Below, one piece after another: positions 55,742-64,000 of a stretch of DNA of 64,000 nucleotides. The notes beneath the pieces are model-generated. The model had not been told where the DNA came from. It made no database searches and saw nothing but the letters and a program-made list of their open reading frames with translations. The stretch's first letter is position 1; each line of letters begins with the position of its first letter. Source of the stretch: Sphingosinicellaceae bacterium (lineage in GTDB: Bacteria > Pseudomonadota > Alphaproteobacteria > Sphingomonadales > Sphingomonadaceae); contig CP079108.1 in the NCBI GenBank assembly GCA_019285715.1, positions 2,247,001-2,311,000 of the forward strand. Direction: 5' to 3'. The translations under genes were made by a program, and so were the position numbers.

Positions 55742-56776
55742 TCAGACCCGTACGACCAGTCCCTCCGCCGGATCGACATCGCCACTCGCCATCCGCGTCC
55801 AAGACGCCCGCGCCGCCTCTACCCCCTCGACCGCGACCACCCGCAGCCACGGCGCGACCGCGGCAGTGAACCCCTGCCATCCCACGGCCAGCCGCTCGTC
55901 GAAGCCCGCCTGCCCCCATTCCGCCAGCCGTTCCGCCATGATCGTCGGGGCGAAGAAGAACTCGGGGCGTGGGCCGGGCAGCGGCTGGCCGGCGCCGCTG
56001 ACCTCCCAGTGCGTGTCCCCGACGACGATGCTCGACGCGAGGGCATCGGCGAAGCGGTTGTGGACTGCGGCGCGCACCGCGCCGTCGCCGGCGAAGTCGA
56101 CATAGACATTCCGCCCCGCGACCTTCAGACCGTCGACCTCGTCATAGAGGGCGACGCTGTCGTACAGCCCGGTCGCCTCGACGAAGCCGAGGTTGCGCTC
56201 CGACGTCAGGCCGATGACCGTCCAGCCGCCGCGCGCCTTCAGGGCATGGGCAAGGCCCATCGCGGTCTTCGACGAGGCGCTCGACAGGACCGCGGTGCCG
56301 CCGTCGCCACAGGCCAAGTCGAGCAGGAACGAGGTCACGTAGAGCGGCCGGAACAGCATGTGCAGCGCCTCGTCGCCGGGCAGGTCGGTGGCGCGCCCGT
56401 AGCCATTGTAGACCGCCGCGAGTTCGCTGCGATGCGCGGCACCATCGACGAAGCCACGCCGCGTGACCTTGACCGGGGTCAGCACGACCGCGTCCGCCAT
56501 CGGCCAATAGCCATAGAAGCGCTCCCCGATCTCCAAGCCCTCGACGTTCGAGGCGGTGACGCGCCCGAAGCCCCAGACCGGCACGACGCCCCACTCGCCG
56601 GGAGCCGAGAAGAAGTCCCAGTAGCGCATGTCGACGCCGTGGGCGGCGTAGGTGACGTTGTTCGAGGTCAGGGCGAAGCGCTCGACGGCGAAGGCCGCTT
56701 GCCCCGGGCCAGGCTCGGCGGGACGCTCGACGGCGCGGGTAACGCGCAGGTCGTCGCGGCTCACTTCGATGATCAT
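55742..56776 (-). CDS. DUF2855 family protein
   Basis: 344 residues from ATG 56776 (GAGGA upstream). Matches DUF2855 (PF11017), a zinc-free MDR-like fold: FALTSNNVTYAAHGVDMRYW, GVVPVWGFGRV, FYGYWPMADAVVLTP, and a Rossmann-like AVLSSASSKTAMGLA. Resembles quinone oxidoreductases/trans-enoyl reductases in layout, but no reaction is known. Between RNase T2 (22-base gap) and the dcyD-like gene (43-base gap). Confidence 0.85.
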   Translation of the reverse strand: MIIEVSRDDLRVTRAVERPAEPGPGQAAFAVERFALTSNNVTYAAHGVDMRYWDFFSAPGEWGVVPVWGFGRVTASNVEGLEIGERFYGYWPMADAVVLTPVKVTRRGFVDGAAHRSELAAVYNGYGRATDLPGDEALHMLFRPLYVTSFLLDLACGDGGTAVLSSASSKTAMGLAHALKARGGWTVIGLTSERNLGFVEATGLYDSVALYDEVDGLKVAGRNVYVDFAGDGAVRAAVHNRFADALASSIVVGDTHWEVSGAGQPLPGPRPEFFFAPTIMAERLAEWGQAGFDERLAVGWQGFTAAVAPWLRVVAVEGVEAARASWTRMASGDVDPAEGLVVRV

Positions 56777-56798
56777 GGCTCGGTCCTCGTTGGCGGGT

Positions 56799-57464
56799 TC
56801 AGCGCGGCCGTACCCGCACCGGCACGCGGTCGGCGGCACCGACCTTGCCGTCCTCGCACGGCATCGGGCGATAGCTGACGTTGAGGCAGATGCGGACTTC
56901 GGTCAGCCACTGCTTCTTGGCGGTGCCGACGAAGATCGCCTCGCGCGGCAGTTCCGGGTTGGCGGTGACAATGGCGTCACGGATGTCGCCGGCGGTGAGT
57001 TTGCCCTTCAACTTGTCGAGCTCGGGCATCGGGTATTTGTCGTAAAGCCGGCGTTCGTCGGCGAAGAAGGCGTCGGCGTTGGGCCAGAAGCAGGTGCCGT
57101 GCTTGGCCCACTCGTGCTGGAGCAGGGTGACGGCCGGGGTCATACACCAGTTGGCGCGCACCGTGGCGACCGGGAGCGCGGTCGGGGTGCGGCAAAACTG
57201 CGGCCAGGTCTCGCCTGCCCCGTCGGGCCACAGGCCGTGTAGCTTCAGGCCGAAATGCTGGCTGCAGCCCTCACCCGGATACTGGCGGCAGTTCTCGGGC
57301 CACCAGTAATAAGCGAGCACGAACTTCTCGACCGGCAGGATGCGCTGCTCCTCCGACGGTCCGACGGGTGCCGGGGTCAGGTTCGGCGGGATCGCGCAAC
57401 TGGTCGCGGCCTGCGCCGCGCTCGCTGCGATCAGGACGACGAACGCAACGATCTGCTTAAACAT
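56799..57464 (-). CDS. Ribonuclease T2 family enzyme (RNase I-like), secreted
   Basis: 221 residues. Signal peptide MFKQIVAFVVLIAASAAQA. Catalytic segment CAS I LKLHGLWPDG with H76, and CAS II QHEWAKHGTC with H117, E118 and H122. Eight or more cysteines for disulphides in the periplasm. Cleaves RNA without base specificity via a cyclic phosphate. It overlaps nadC by 8 bases and precedes DUF2855. Confidence 0.9.
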   Translation of the reverse strand: MFKQIVAFVVLIAASAAQAATSCAIPPNLTPAPVGPSEEQRILPVEKFVLAYYWWPENCRQYPGEGCSQHFGLKLHGLWPDGAGETWPQFCRTPTALPVATVRANWCMTPAVTLLQHEWAKHGTCFWPNADAFFADERRLYDKYPMPELDKLKGKLTAGDIRDAIVTANPELPREAIFVGTAKKQWLTEVRICLNVSYRPMPCEDGKVGAADRVPVRVRPR

Positions 57465-58287
57465 AATCCATCCCGATATCGGCGGCCGGCGCGCTTTGGG
57501 TGATGCGCCCGACCGAGATGTAGGTCACGCCGGTTTCAGCGATATTGCGGATGGTCTGGAGATTGACGCCGCCCGAGGCCTCGGTCGGCACCAGCCCGGC
57601 AACCAGCGCCACCGCCTCGCGCAGCACCGCCGGCCCCATGTTGTCGAGCAGCAGCCGATCCGCACCGGCCGCCAGCGCGGGCGAAATCTGGTCGATGCGG
57701 TCGACCTCGACGACGATACCCTTCAGCCCCGCCGCCTTCGCCGCGCGCACCGCGGCATCGACCCCGCCCGCGACCGCGATGTGGTTGTCCTTGATCATCA
57801 CGCCGTCGTCGAGGCGCATCCGATGGTTGGTCGCGCCGCCGGTGCGGGTCGCGTATTTCTCCAGCGCGCGCAGGCCGGGCAGCGTCTTGCGGGTATCGAG
57901 GAGGATCGCGCCGGTCCCGGCAATCGCGTCGACATAGCTCCGGGTGACAGTCGCGATGCCGGTCAGATGTTGCGCCGTGTTGAGTGCGGAGCGCTCGGCG
58001 GCGAGCAGCGCGCGCGCGTTGCCCTCGACCCGCAGCAGCGGTGTGCCCGGCGCGACGGCGGTGCCCTCGGCGACCAGGATCTCGACCGTGGCTGCGGGGT
58101 CGAGCGCGGTGAAGAACGCCGCCGCGATCGGCAGCCCGGCAACCGTCACCGCATCACGGCTGGCGAGCACTGCCGACAGGCGCGCGTCGGCGGGAATGAC
58201 CGCGTTCGAGGTGACGTCGCCGCCCCTTCCCAAATCCTCAGCGAGGGTGGCGGCAACGAACGCGTGGAGGTCGAAGTCAGGGATCAT
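57457..58287 (-). CDS. nadC: Nicotinate-nucleotide pyrophosphorylase (quinolinate phosphoribosyltransferase)
   Basis: 276 residues from ATG 58287. Converts quinolinate and PRPP to nicotinate mononucleotide in NAD synthesis. Signature AEDLGRGGDVTS near the N-terminus, LLDTRKTLPGLR, then TGGATNHRMRLDDGVMIKDN and LLDNMGP. The frame extends upstream to 58464, but the family starts at MIPDFDLH. nadA and nadB are not in the window. Overlaps the RNase T2 gene by 8 bases. Confidence 0.94.
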   Translation of the reverse strand: MIPDFDLHAFVAATLAEDLGRGGDVTSNAVIPADARLSAVLASRDAVTVAGLPIAAAFFTALDPAATVEILVAEGTAVAPGTPLLRVEGNARALLAAERSALNTAQHLTGIATVTRSYVDAIAGTGAILLDTRKTLPGLRALEKYATRTGGATNHRMRLDDGVMIKDNHIAVAGGVDAAVRAAKAAGLKGIVVEVDRIDQISPALAAGADRLLLDNMGPAVLREAVALVAGLVPTEASGGVNLQTIRNIAETGVTYISVGRITQSAPAADIGMDYV

Positions 58288-58350
58288 GCTCCCGCCTAGC
58301 CGTGCGCCGCCTCGCCCGCTAGACCTGCCGGCTTGGCGGGAGTGCCCCTG

Positions 58351-59595
58351 ATGACCGAAGCAACCCCGATCCGGCACGCGCTCGCCTTCATCTTCGTGAC
58401 AGTGCTGATCGATTCGATCGGCTTCGGCATCGTCATCCCGGTGTTTCCGCAGCTCATCGTCCACCTCACCGGGCGCACGGTCGCGAACGCGGCGATCGTC
58501 AGCGGCTGGCTTGGGCTCGGCTATGCGGCGATGCAGTTCGTCTGCGGGCCGATCATCGGAGGGCTGTCGGACCGCTTCGGGCGGCGGCCGGTGCTGCTCG
58601 CCAGTCTCGCGGCGTTCGGGCTCGACTATATCGCAATGGCGTTCGCGCCCACCCTTGCGTGGCTGTTCGCGTCGCGGCTGGTGGCGGGCGCGACCGGCGC
58701 GTCGTTCGGCACCGCCTACGCTTATATCGCCGACGTCAGCCCGCCCGAACGCCGCGCCGCCAACTTCGGGATCGCGGGCATGGGCTTCGGCCTCGGCTTC
58801 ATCATCGGGCCGGTGCTGGGCGGCCTGCTGGCGAAATACGGCGCGCAGGTGCCCTTCCTCGTCGCTGCCGGGCTGGCGCTGCTCAACGTCGCCTACGGCT
58901 GGTTCGTGCTGCCCGAGAGCCTGGCACCCGAGCTCCGACGCCCGTTCGACTGGAAGCGCGCCAACCCCGTCGGCGCCTTGCTCCGCCTCAAGCGCTACCA
59001 GCCGGTCGTGCTCGGGCTGGCAGCGGCGACCTTCCTGTGGGTGATCGGCTTCCAGTCGCTGCCGCTGATCTGGAATTTCTACACCATCGCCAAGTTCGGC
59101 TGGTCGCCCGACCAGGTCGGCTACAGCCTCGCCTTCGTCGGGCTCGTATCGGTGCTCATGCAGGGCTTCGTGTCGCGCAAGCTGCTGCCGAAGTTCGGGG
59201 AGCGCCGGGTCATTGTGACGGGCGCACTAAGCGGCATCGCGGCCTACCTGACCTATTGTTTCGCGCAGACAGGTTGGCAGCTGTATGTCGGCATCGTCGT
59301 CGGTGCGCTGTCGGGCCTCGTCTACCAGTCGCTGCAGGGCCTGATGTCGAGCCAAGTCGGCCCGAGCGAACAGGGCGAATTGCAAGGCGCAATCTCGAGC
59401 GTCTACGCGGTCGCTGCAATCATCGGTCCGGTAGCAATGACCCAGGTGTTCGCGCACTTCGCAGCCCGGGACACCGTGCCATACCTGCCCGGCGCCCCGT
59501 TCCTGCTTTCCGCCGTGCTCAGCGTCGCAATGCTAGCGGTCTTCGTCGTGCTGAGGCCTAGAGGCGGCCCATCAGGAACAGCACCAGCACGATAA
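58351..59595 (+). CDS. TetA-like MFS drug/proton antiporter (DHA1)
   Basis: 414 residues from ATG 58351 (GGGAG upstream). Twelve helices. DHA1/TCR signatures: VLIDSIGFGIVIPVFPQL, GGLSDRFGRRPVLLASL, and ATGASFGTAYAYIADVSPPE in the first half. Closest to the tetracycline-efflux-like group, but sphingomonad members are not proven drug pumps. Divergent from nadC. The 3' end overlaps DUF3309 by 38 bases in antisense. Confidence 0.88.
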   Translation: MTEATPIRHALAFIFVTVLIDSIGFGIVIPVFPQLIVHLTGRTVANAAIVSGWLGLGYAAMQFVCGPIIGGLSDRFGRRPVLLASLAAFGLDYIAMAFAPTLAWLFASRLVAGATGASFGTAYAYIADVSPPERRAANFGIAGMGFGLGFIIGPVLGGLLAKYGAQVPFLVAAGLALLNVAYGWFVLPESLAPELRRPFDWKRANPVGALLRLKRYQPVVLGLAAATFLWVIGFQSLPLIWNFYTIAKFGWSPDQVGYSLAFVGLVSVLMQGFVSRKLLPKFGERRVIVTGALSGIAAYLTYCFAQTGWQLYVGIVVGALSGLVYQSLQGLMSSQVGPSEQGELQGAISSVYAVAAIIGPVAMTQVFAHFAARDTVPYLPGAPFLLSAVLSVAMLAVFVVLRPRGGPSGTAPAR

Positions 59596-59716
59596 CGACG
59601 ACGACGCCGAGAATGCCCGACGGGCCGTAACCCCAGCCGCTCGAATAGCCCCAGTTCGGCAGCGCGCCGATCAACAGCAGGATGACGACGATGAGGAGAA
59701 TGGTACCAAGCGACAT
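59558..59716 (-). CDS. DUF3309 family small hydrophobic protein
   Basis: 52 residues from ATG 59716, with AGGGG upstream. It reads MSLGTILLIVVILLLIGALP, then NWGYSSGWGYGPSGILG and a second hydrophobic stretch ending MGRL, the DUF3309 pattern of two membrane segments around a WGYGPSG turn. Common in alphaproteobacteria, function unknown. The last 38 bases lie antisense to the end of the MFS gene. Confidence 0.8.
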   Translation of the reverse strand: MSLGTILLIVVILLLIGALPNWGYSSGWGYGPSGILGVVVVIVLVLFLMGRL

Positions 59717-59795
59717 CTGAAACCCCTTGTGGTTGCGCCGACGTAACGCGGGGTGCGCAGAAATGTTGCGATGGCGATTGTGCGAACCGGGGAAT

Positions 59796-59884
59796 TGTCG
59801 TCTCGGGCCTGACCCGGGACCGGCTTCTTCCGAGACCGGTCAGCTGGGTTAGCTGGGTCCCGGGTCAAGCCCGGGACAACAACG
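59796..59884. repeat. Inverted pair of GGGCCTGACCCGGGACC-type palindromes
   Basis: Left arm GTCTCGGGCCTGACCCGGGA and right arm TCCCGGGTCAAGCCCGGGAC face each other across about 30 bases. Each arm contains its own CCCGGG core. It is a type of intergenic palindrome frequent in alphaproteobacterial genomes, and a different family from the C-rich REP at 17578 and 32097. It lies downstream of the PepSY gene and upstream of DUF3309 on the minus strand. Confidence 0.8.
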
Positions 59885-59887
59885 TCC

Positions 59888-60646
59888 CTAGAGGTAGGGC
59901 GCGACCCCGGCGACCGCGACGCCGAGGCTGACCGCGACAATCCCGCCCGCCAGCAGCCGCCCGCCGTGCAGCCGCGACCACAACAGGAACCCGGTCAGGC
60001 TCATGGTGATCAGCGCGCCTGCGACGGTGTCGATGAACAGCACCCAGAGGACGCTGAGCCCGACGCCCTTGTGCAGGTTCTTCATGGTGTTGAGCGCGCC
60101 AGCGTCTTCGCGCTTTGCCGAGACGAAGCTGGCACCGGGAACGTACTCGACGGTCACCTTGCCGTCGGCGAGGTTGAAGACCCGGGTCCACTGTTCGATC
60201 TCGGGCAGCTTGCGGCCCATGAAGCGGCGGTCGGGAGCGGCCTCGCGAGCTGCGCCCTCGCCGCCTTCACGACCGGCGCGCTCGCCGCGACCGCGTCCGG
60301 GGCCGTCGCCGCGCCCGCGACCACCATCACCGGGACCAGCGCGCGGCGGTCTGGCTTCCGCGTGCATGCCGAGCGCCTGCTTCGCCCAGCGGCCCAGTCC
60401 ATCGGCGTCGGTGATCGTCCCGGGCGCGACGGCGATCGTCATGGCATTGACCTCGACCGGCTTGCCGGTGTCGATCTTGAGGGTGTCGCGGTGGTTGAGC
60501 AGGAAGCCGCTCGCGCCCATCAGCAGGAAGATCAGCGCGCCCCAGAAGCCGGTCCACGCGTGGATACGCTTGAGCCAGTTGATGACCTTGGCGCGCTGCC
60601 AGCTCTTGGGGACGAACAACAGGCCGGACTGGTTGAGGCGTATCAC
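59888..60646 (-). CDS. PepSY-associated TM protein (PiuB-like)
   Basis: 252 residues from a GTG at 60646, 8 bases after the dioxygenase stop. Two to three membrane helices: IHAWTGFWGALIFLLMGASG, LWVLFIDTVAGALITMSLTG, and a final helix. Between them is a low-complexity Gly/Arg/Glu loop (about 105-145) and VTVEYVPGASFVSAKRED. PepSY proteins of this kind (PiuB) accompany TonB siderophore receptors and are thought to act in iron reduction or release at the inner membrane. Last gene of the iron operon. Confidence 0.8.
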   Translation of the reverse strand: MIRLNQSGLLFVPKSWQRAKVINWLKRIHAWTGFWGALIFLLMGASGFLLNHRDTLKIDTGKPVEVNAMTIAVAPGTITDADGLGRWAKQALGMHAEARPPRAGPGDGGRGRGDGPGRGRGERAGREGGEGAAREAAPDRRFMGRKLPEIEQWTRVFNLADGKVTVEYVPGASFVSAKREDAGALNTMKNLHKGVGLSVLWVLFIDTVAGALITMSLTGFLLWSRLHGGRLLAGGIVAVSLGVAVAGVAPYL

Positions 60647-60654
60647 GGGTGTTC

Positions 60655-61326
60655 CTAAAGCTCGGCGCAGCGGCGCAACAGATTGTGGTAGACGCCGGTG
60701 AGGCGGACGATCTCCGGGTGGCCTGCGCCCTGGAGCGCACCGAGCCCCTGTACGGCCTGGTCGAGTTCGAACAGCATCGCGCGGTCGCTTTCGGAACGCA
60801 CCATCGACTGGACCCAGAAGAATGAAGCAACGCGGACGCCGCGCGTTACCGGCTCGACCCGGTGGACGCTCGATGCGGGATAAAGGACCATGTCGCCCGC
60901 GGCGCCTTTGACACCGCGGCCATTGCTGACGACCAGCTCGCCGCCGTCGTAGCTGTCCGGGTCGGCGAGGAAGAGGGTTGCCGACAGGTCGGTGCGGATG
61001 CGGAAGTCGCGGCCGCGCCGGATGCGGACCGCGCTGTCGACATGGTCGCCGAAGCCCTGCCCGACCCAATAGCGATTGAACAGCGGCGGATAGACCCGGA
61101 GCGGCAAGGCGGCCGCGACGAACAGCGCAGAGCGTGCCAGCGCATCGAGGACGAGGTTGCCCGCCGCACTCGCCGCGTCGCTATCCTCGGGGAGTTGCTC
61201 GTTGGTCTTGGCGAGCGCCGACTGGCTGCCTGAGGTGACGTTGCCGTCGATCCACTCGGCCGGATCGACGAGAGCGCGGATCTCGGTAAGCTCGGCGGGA
61301 GTGAGCACGGCAGGGATGATCATCAT
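60655..61326 (-). CDS. Fe(II)/2-oxoglutarate dioxygenase, PKHD-type (PiuC/YbiX)
   Basis: 223 residues of the PKHD-type hydroxylase family. Iron ligands H95 and D97 in [10 protein letters not shown] and H155 in [12 protein letters not shown], with 2-oxoglutarate-binding R165 in [11 protein letters not shown]. It usually sits next to Fiu/PiuA receptors. The substrate is unknown. It overlaps the SEL1 gene by 4 bases (ATGA) and precedes the PepSY gene. Confidence 0.92.
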   Translation of the reverse strand: MMIIPAVLTPAELTEIRALVDPAEWIDGNVTSGSQSALAKTNEQLPEDSDAASAAGNLVLDALARSALFVAAALPLRVYPPLFNRYWVGQGFGDHVDSAVRIRRGRDFRIRTDLSATLFLADPDSYDGGELVVSNGRGVKGAAGDMVLYPASSVHRVEPVTRGVRVASFFWVQSMVRSESDRAMLFELDQAVQGLGALQGAGHPEIVRLTGVYHNLLRRCAEL

Positions 61327-62069
61327 GACGCGCCGCGGCGAGCATCGTCATGGCCGCGAAGGCGGGGATGACGGGAGAAATCGGGAACATGCTCCGCCAG
61401 CCACTCCCCCGCCTGCCCCCGAAACCGCTCGGTCCCGCCCGCCAGCGCCCGCTCGAACCAAAGCCGTGCATCCTCGACCCGGCCCGCCGCGACCAGCATC
61501 CGGCCGTGGTTGAACTGCCCGCGGAAGTCCCCGCCGGCAGCCGCTCGCTCATAGAATTCCGCTGCTCGGCCGACGTTGCGCGGCACGACCCAGCCATCCT
61601 CGTGGAAGCTGCCGATAAAGTTCACCGCCTTGGCATTGCCGAGCACTGCCGCTCGCTCGAACCAGCCAAGCGCCGCCGCCTTGTCTTCGGGCACGCCGGC
61701 ACCGAGCGCGAGCGCCGTCCCCCAATTGTACATGCCCCAGTCGAGCCCGCGCTCGGCGGCGCGCTTGAACCAGCGGGCGGCGGAAACCTTGTCGACCGGT
61801 GTGCCCCAGCCGAGGTCGTGGCAGCGTCCGACCATGTTGATCGCCGCGAGATGGCCCTGCGCCGCCGCGACGCCGAACCAGCGCAGTGCAGCAACCGGAT
61901 CGCGCGCCACGCCCTGCCCGTCGAGCAGCAGTTGGCCATAGGTCGCGCAAGCTTCCGCCGATCCCGCCGCCGCGGCCTCGCCGATGAAGCGCGCCGCCTG
62001 TTCGGGCGAACCCGACAGGCGACGCGCGACTTCATCGGGTCGCAGCGCGTTGATCGCGGCGATCGTCAC
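61323..62069 (-). CDS. SEL1-like repeat (tetratricopeptide-type) protein
   Basis: 248 residues with about five SEL1 repeats of the pattern A-A-x-G-x-x-A-x-x-x-x-G (for example [20 protein letters not shown] and [17 protein letters not shown]). Helical solenoid without a signal peptide. Sits between the TonB receptor (1-base gap) and PiuC (4-base overlap). This linked gene is common in such iron loci, where it may be a protein-protein adaptor. Confidence 0.85.
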   Translation of the reverse strand: MTIAAINALRPDEVARRLSGSPEQAARFIGEAAAAGSAEACATYGQLLLDGQGVARDPVAALRWFGVAAAQGHLAAINMVGRCHDLGWGTPVDKVSAARWFKRAAERGLDWGMYNWGTALALGAGVPEDKAAALGWFERAAVLGNAKAVNFIGSFHEDGWVVPRNVGRAAEFYERAAAGGDFRGQFNHGRMLVAAGRVEDARLWFERALAGGTERFRGQAGEWLAEHVPDFSRHPRLRGHDDARRGAS

Positions 62070-62070
62070 C

Positions 62071-64000
62071 TCAGTAGTGGACCGCGAGAGTCCCGAAGGC
62101 GCTGCGGCCCGCGGCGATGCTGGCGTAGTGGCTGGTGTACGCCTGGTTGAAATAGACCTTGTCGGTCAGGTTCTGGACGTTGGCCGAGATATCGATGTGG
62201 TCGTTGACCTTGAAGGAGACGCGCGCGTCGAACCGCCAGTAGCTCGGCACCGAACGCTCGATGATCTTGGTCGCGGGGATGACGGTAATGACGCCCGCCG
62301 CGGTCTGGCTCGCCGAGCGGTTGTCGGCATAGCCGCCGAACACGCTGCTCGAATAGAAGGCGCCGCCGCCGACGGTCAGCCGCGAGGTCACGTCGAGATT
62401 ACTCCACACCGTGAAGCTGTGCTTGGCGGTCTGTGGGAACTGCCGCCCGGTGTTGACCGAGTCGACCTGCACTGTGGTGGCCTTGGCCGCTCCGTTGGCC
62501 GCGACCGCCAGCGCCGTCGAGCCGCCGTCGGTGATCTTGGCGTCGAGGTAGGTGTAGCCACCGAACACCGTCCAGCCCTTGAGGATCTGGCCGTTGAAGC
62601 CGAGCTCGACACCCCGGATGCGGCGCTTGCCGATAAAGGTCACGGTGTTGGCATCGCTGGTGACGCGAGCGTTGGCGGTCTTGGTGTCGAACACCGCGGC
62701 AGTCAGCGACAGATGCTCGTCGAACAGGTCTGCCTTGCCGCCGATCTCCTTGGACTTGGTCTTCTCGACCTTCAGGAGATCGAGCGTAGCAAGGCTGGCG
62801 GCCGTATTCGTCGTACCGAGGCTGTTGCCCTCCTGGCCCTCGCCGAGCAGGCTGTTCGGCGGCGTCGCGGCGGTCGCGTACGAGGCAAAGACGCTGGTGT
62901 TCGCGGTCGGCTTGAAGACGGCACCGACCTGGTAGTTGAACAGATTGTCCTCGCGCCGAAGCGTGAAGCTGCTGGTCGCCGTGATCGGCTGGCCGGGCGT
63001 GACCTTCGAGGTAAAGCTGTCGTAGCGCGCGCCCAGGTTAAGGATCAGCCGGTCGGTCAGCGAGATCGAGTCGAAGGCATAGACCGCCTCGGTGTACGCA
63101 TCGTTCTGCGTCTCGGCGACGGGCAGGTTCTTGACGATCGGCGCGACGGTGTTCGACGTGTCGCTGGTGTAGTTGACCCACGGGGCATCGGGGTTCGGCG
63201 TGAAAATGCTGACGCAGTAATAGCGCGAGATGGTCGTCGCGTTGCAGCGCGGCGTGATCGTCGAACCGGTCGACAGCAGCTCGTTACCCGCTGCGTTGAC
63301 GAAGCCGCGCGTGACGTAGGCGCCGCGCCGCGCCTTCTCGACCGACAGCTCGACGCCGGCGGCGAAGTTGTGGTGGATGCTGCCGGTATCGAACTTGCCG
63401 TACAGGTCGGTCTGGTTGACCAGGCTCTTGGTGTAGCCGTAGCGCGTGTTGGCCCGGGTCCACAGGTAACCGCCCGCGGTGCCAGGGCTAGCGGTGCTGG
63501 TGCCGAAGACGTTGCCGGTCGAATCGTCGGGCAGCGTGAAGATGTAGCTCTGGTTGGTGTCGCTGTAGCGCGAGGTGTTGCGGATGGTGATGCCGCCGCC
63601 GAGGTCATGCTCGAACCGCGCCGTCGCCTGGTCGGTGGTGGCGTGGCGGAAGTCGCGGTCCTTGAGGCCGTAGAAGGTCGAGCGGTCGACGTGGCCGGTC
63701 ACTCCGCCGAGCGTCGTCACGTTGCCGATCGCCGGCTCCGAGTAGCTGACGCCCAGGTTCGGCGTATTGCCGATGGTGTAGAGGTACGGAATGCCGCTGT
63801 CGGGCAGCTCGTTGCTGGTCAGGTGGTAGTAGGACAGCGTCAGCCGGGTCGGGGTGCCGAGCCCGACGGTGATCGACGGCGCGATGCCCCAGCGCTTCTG
63901 GAAGATCTCGTCGCGCCCGGCGACATCCTGGTCGTGCCATGCGCCGGCCATGCGCACCGCGATGGTGTCGGTCAGCTTGTAGTTCACGTCGGCGGTGACG
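62071..64000 (-). CDS. TonB-dependent siderophore receptor, Fiu-like (N-terminus outside window)
   Basis: Partial. The minus-strand frame is open from 64000; the ATG at 63987 is internal and the plug domain lies beyond the window. The barrel is visible: strands with GITIRNTSRYSDTNQSYIF, NLGARYDSFTSKVTPGQP, KEIGGKADLFDEHLSLTAAV, and the C-terminal GRSAFGTLAVHY. The neighbouring PiuC, SEL1 and PepSY genes fit a catecholate siderophore receptor (Fiu/PiuA). The operon promoter, and any Fur box, lie outside the window. Confidence 0.9.
   Translation of the reverse strand, partial: VTADVNYKLTDTIAVRMAGAWHDQDVAGRDEIFQKRWGIAPSITVGLGTPTRLTLSYYHLTSNELPDSGIPYLYTIGNTPNLGVSYSEPAIGNVTTLGGVTGHVDRSTFYGLKDRDFRHATTDQATARFEHDLGGGITIRNTSRYSDTNQSYIFTLPDDSTGNVFGTSTASPGTAGGYLWTRANTRYGYTKSLVNQTDLYGKFDTGSIHHNFAAGVELSVEKARRGAYVTRGFVNAAGNELLSTGSTITPRCNATTISRYYCVSIFTPNPDAPWVNYTSDTSNTVAPIVKNLPVAETQNDAYTEAVYAFDSISLTDRLILNLGARYDSFTSKVTPGQPITATSSFTLRREDNLFNYQVGAVFKPTANTSVFASYATAATPPNSLLGEGQEGNSLGTTNTAASLATLDLLKVEKTKSKEIGGKADLFDEHLSLTAAVFDTKTANARVTSDANTVTFIGKRRIRGVELGFNGQILKGWTVFGGYTYLDAKITDGGSTALAVAANGAAKATTVQVDSVNTGRQFPQTAKHSFTVWSNLDVTSRLTVGGGAFYSSSVFGGYADNRSASQTAAGVITVIPATKIIERSVPSYWRFDARVSFKVNDHIDISANVQNLTDKVYFNQAYTSHYASIAAGRSAFGTLAVHY

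Noticed and set aside
57457-58464. Longer nadC frame starting at 58464
   Set aside because: The extension is low-complexity and overlaps the divergent MFS gene; the family starts at MIPDFDLH.

Overview
The window looks like a piece of chromosome from a high-GC alphaproteobacterium of the order Sphingomonadales (Sphingomonas-like). This rests on the gene content: two TonB-dependent receptors, the serC-serA-hisZ-purA order, ATP12, a DUF3309 protein, a PEP-CTERM protein with a PEPSTW-type tail, a PetP-like MarR regulator and UbiK. It also rests on a strong GC bias in almost every gene. There is no rRNA, IS element, integrase, phage module or CRISPR array. The one tRNA is tRNA-Val(CAC).

Layout. 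1-4.4 kb: end of a NUDIX gene, manA, an extensin-like secreted protein, a small acidic protein and an OafA-type acyltransferase with an SGNH domain. 4.6-10.4 kb: uvrA behind a LexA box, then an AT-rich two-gene island encoding a RloA-like ATPase and a RloB TOPRIM-like protein (probable phage defence), then a SRAP/HMCES protein with an in-frame tandem repeat. 10.5-15.7 kb: a FAD/NAD(P)-binding protein, a TonB receptor and an SsuA-like lipoprotein. 15.7-19.2 kb: the ku-ligD end-joining operon, with a palindromic repeat pair inside the ligD reading frame. 19.2-30.8 kb: dipeptidase, ATP12, propionyl-CoA carboxylase subunits separated by two unknown genes, VOC protein, Ada and a LOG-family protein. 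30.9-36.7 kb: a serC leader-like RNA and serC-serA-hisZ-purA. 36.7-41.3 kb: TM2 protein, aroC and a large SLBB polysaccharide-export protein. 41.4-48.0 kb: ilvE diverging from a MarR/PetP regulator, a COQ9-like protein, proC, a PEP-CTERM phytase-like protein, YbjN, UbiK, TspO and a glycine-zipper protein. 48.1-51.1 kb: tRNA-Val, HU and Lon. 51.1-58.3 kb: seven genes on one strand (nadC, RNase T2, DUF2855, D-cysteine desulfhydrase-like, Asp/Glu racemase, MHS transporter, CoA transferase). 58.3-64 kb: a TetA-type MFS pump, DUF3309, and an iron-uptake operon (Fiu-type receptor running off the window, SEL1 protein, PiuC, PepSY).

DNA maintenance recurs through the window: UvrA, SRAP, Ku/LigD, Ada, HU and Lon. 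The points most worth following are the RloAB island, the repeat-derived segment of LigD, the dcyD-racemase-transporter-CoA transferase operon, the two unknown genes between pccB and pccA, and the cis elements (LexA box, serC leader, MarR start-codon palindrome).
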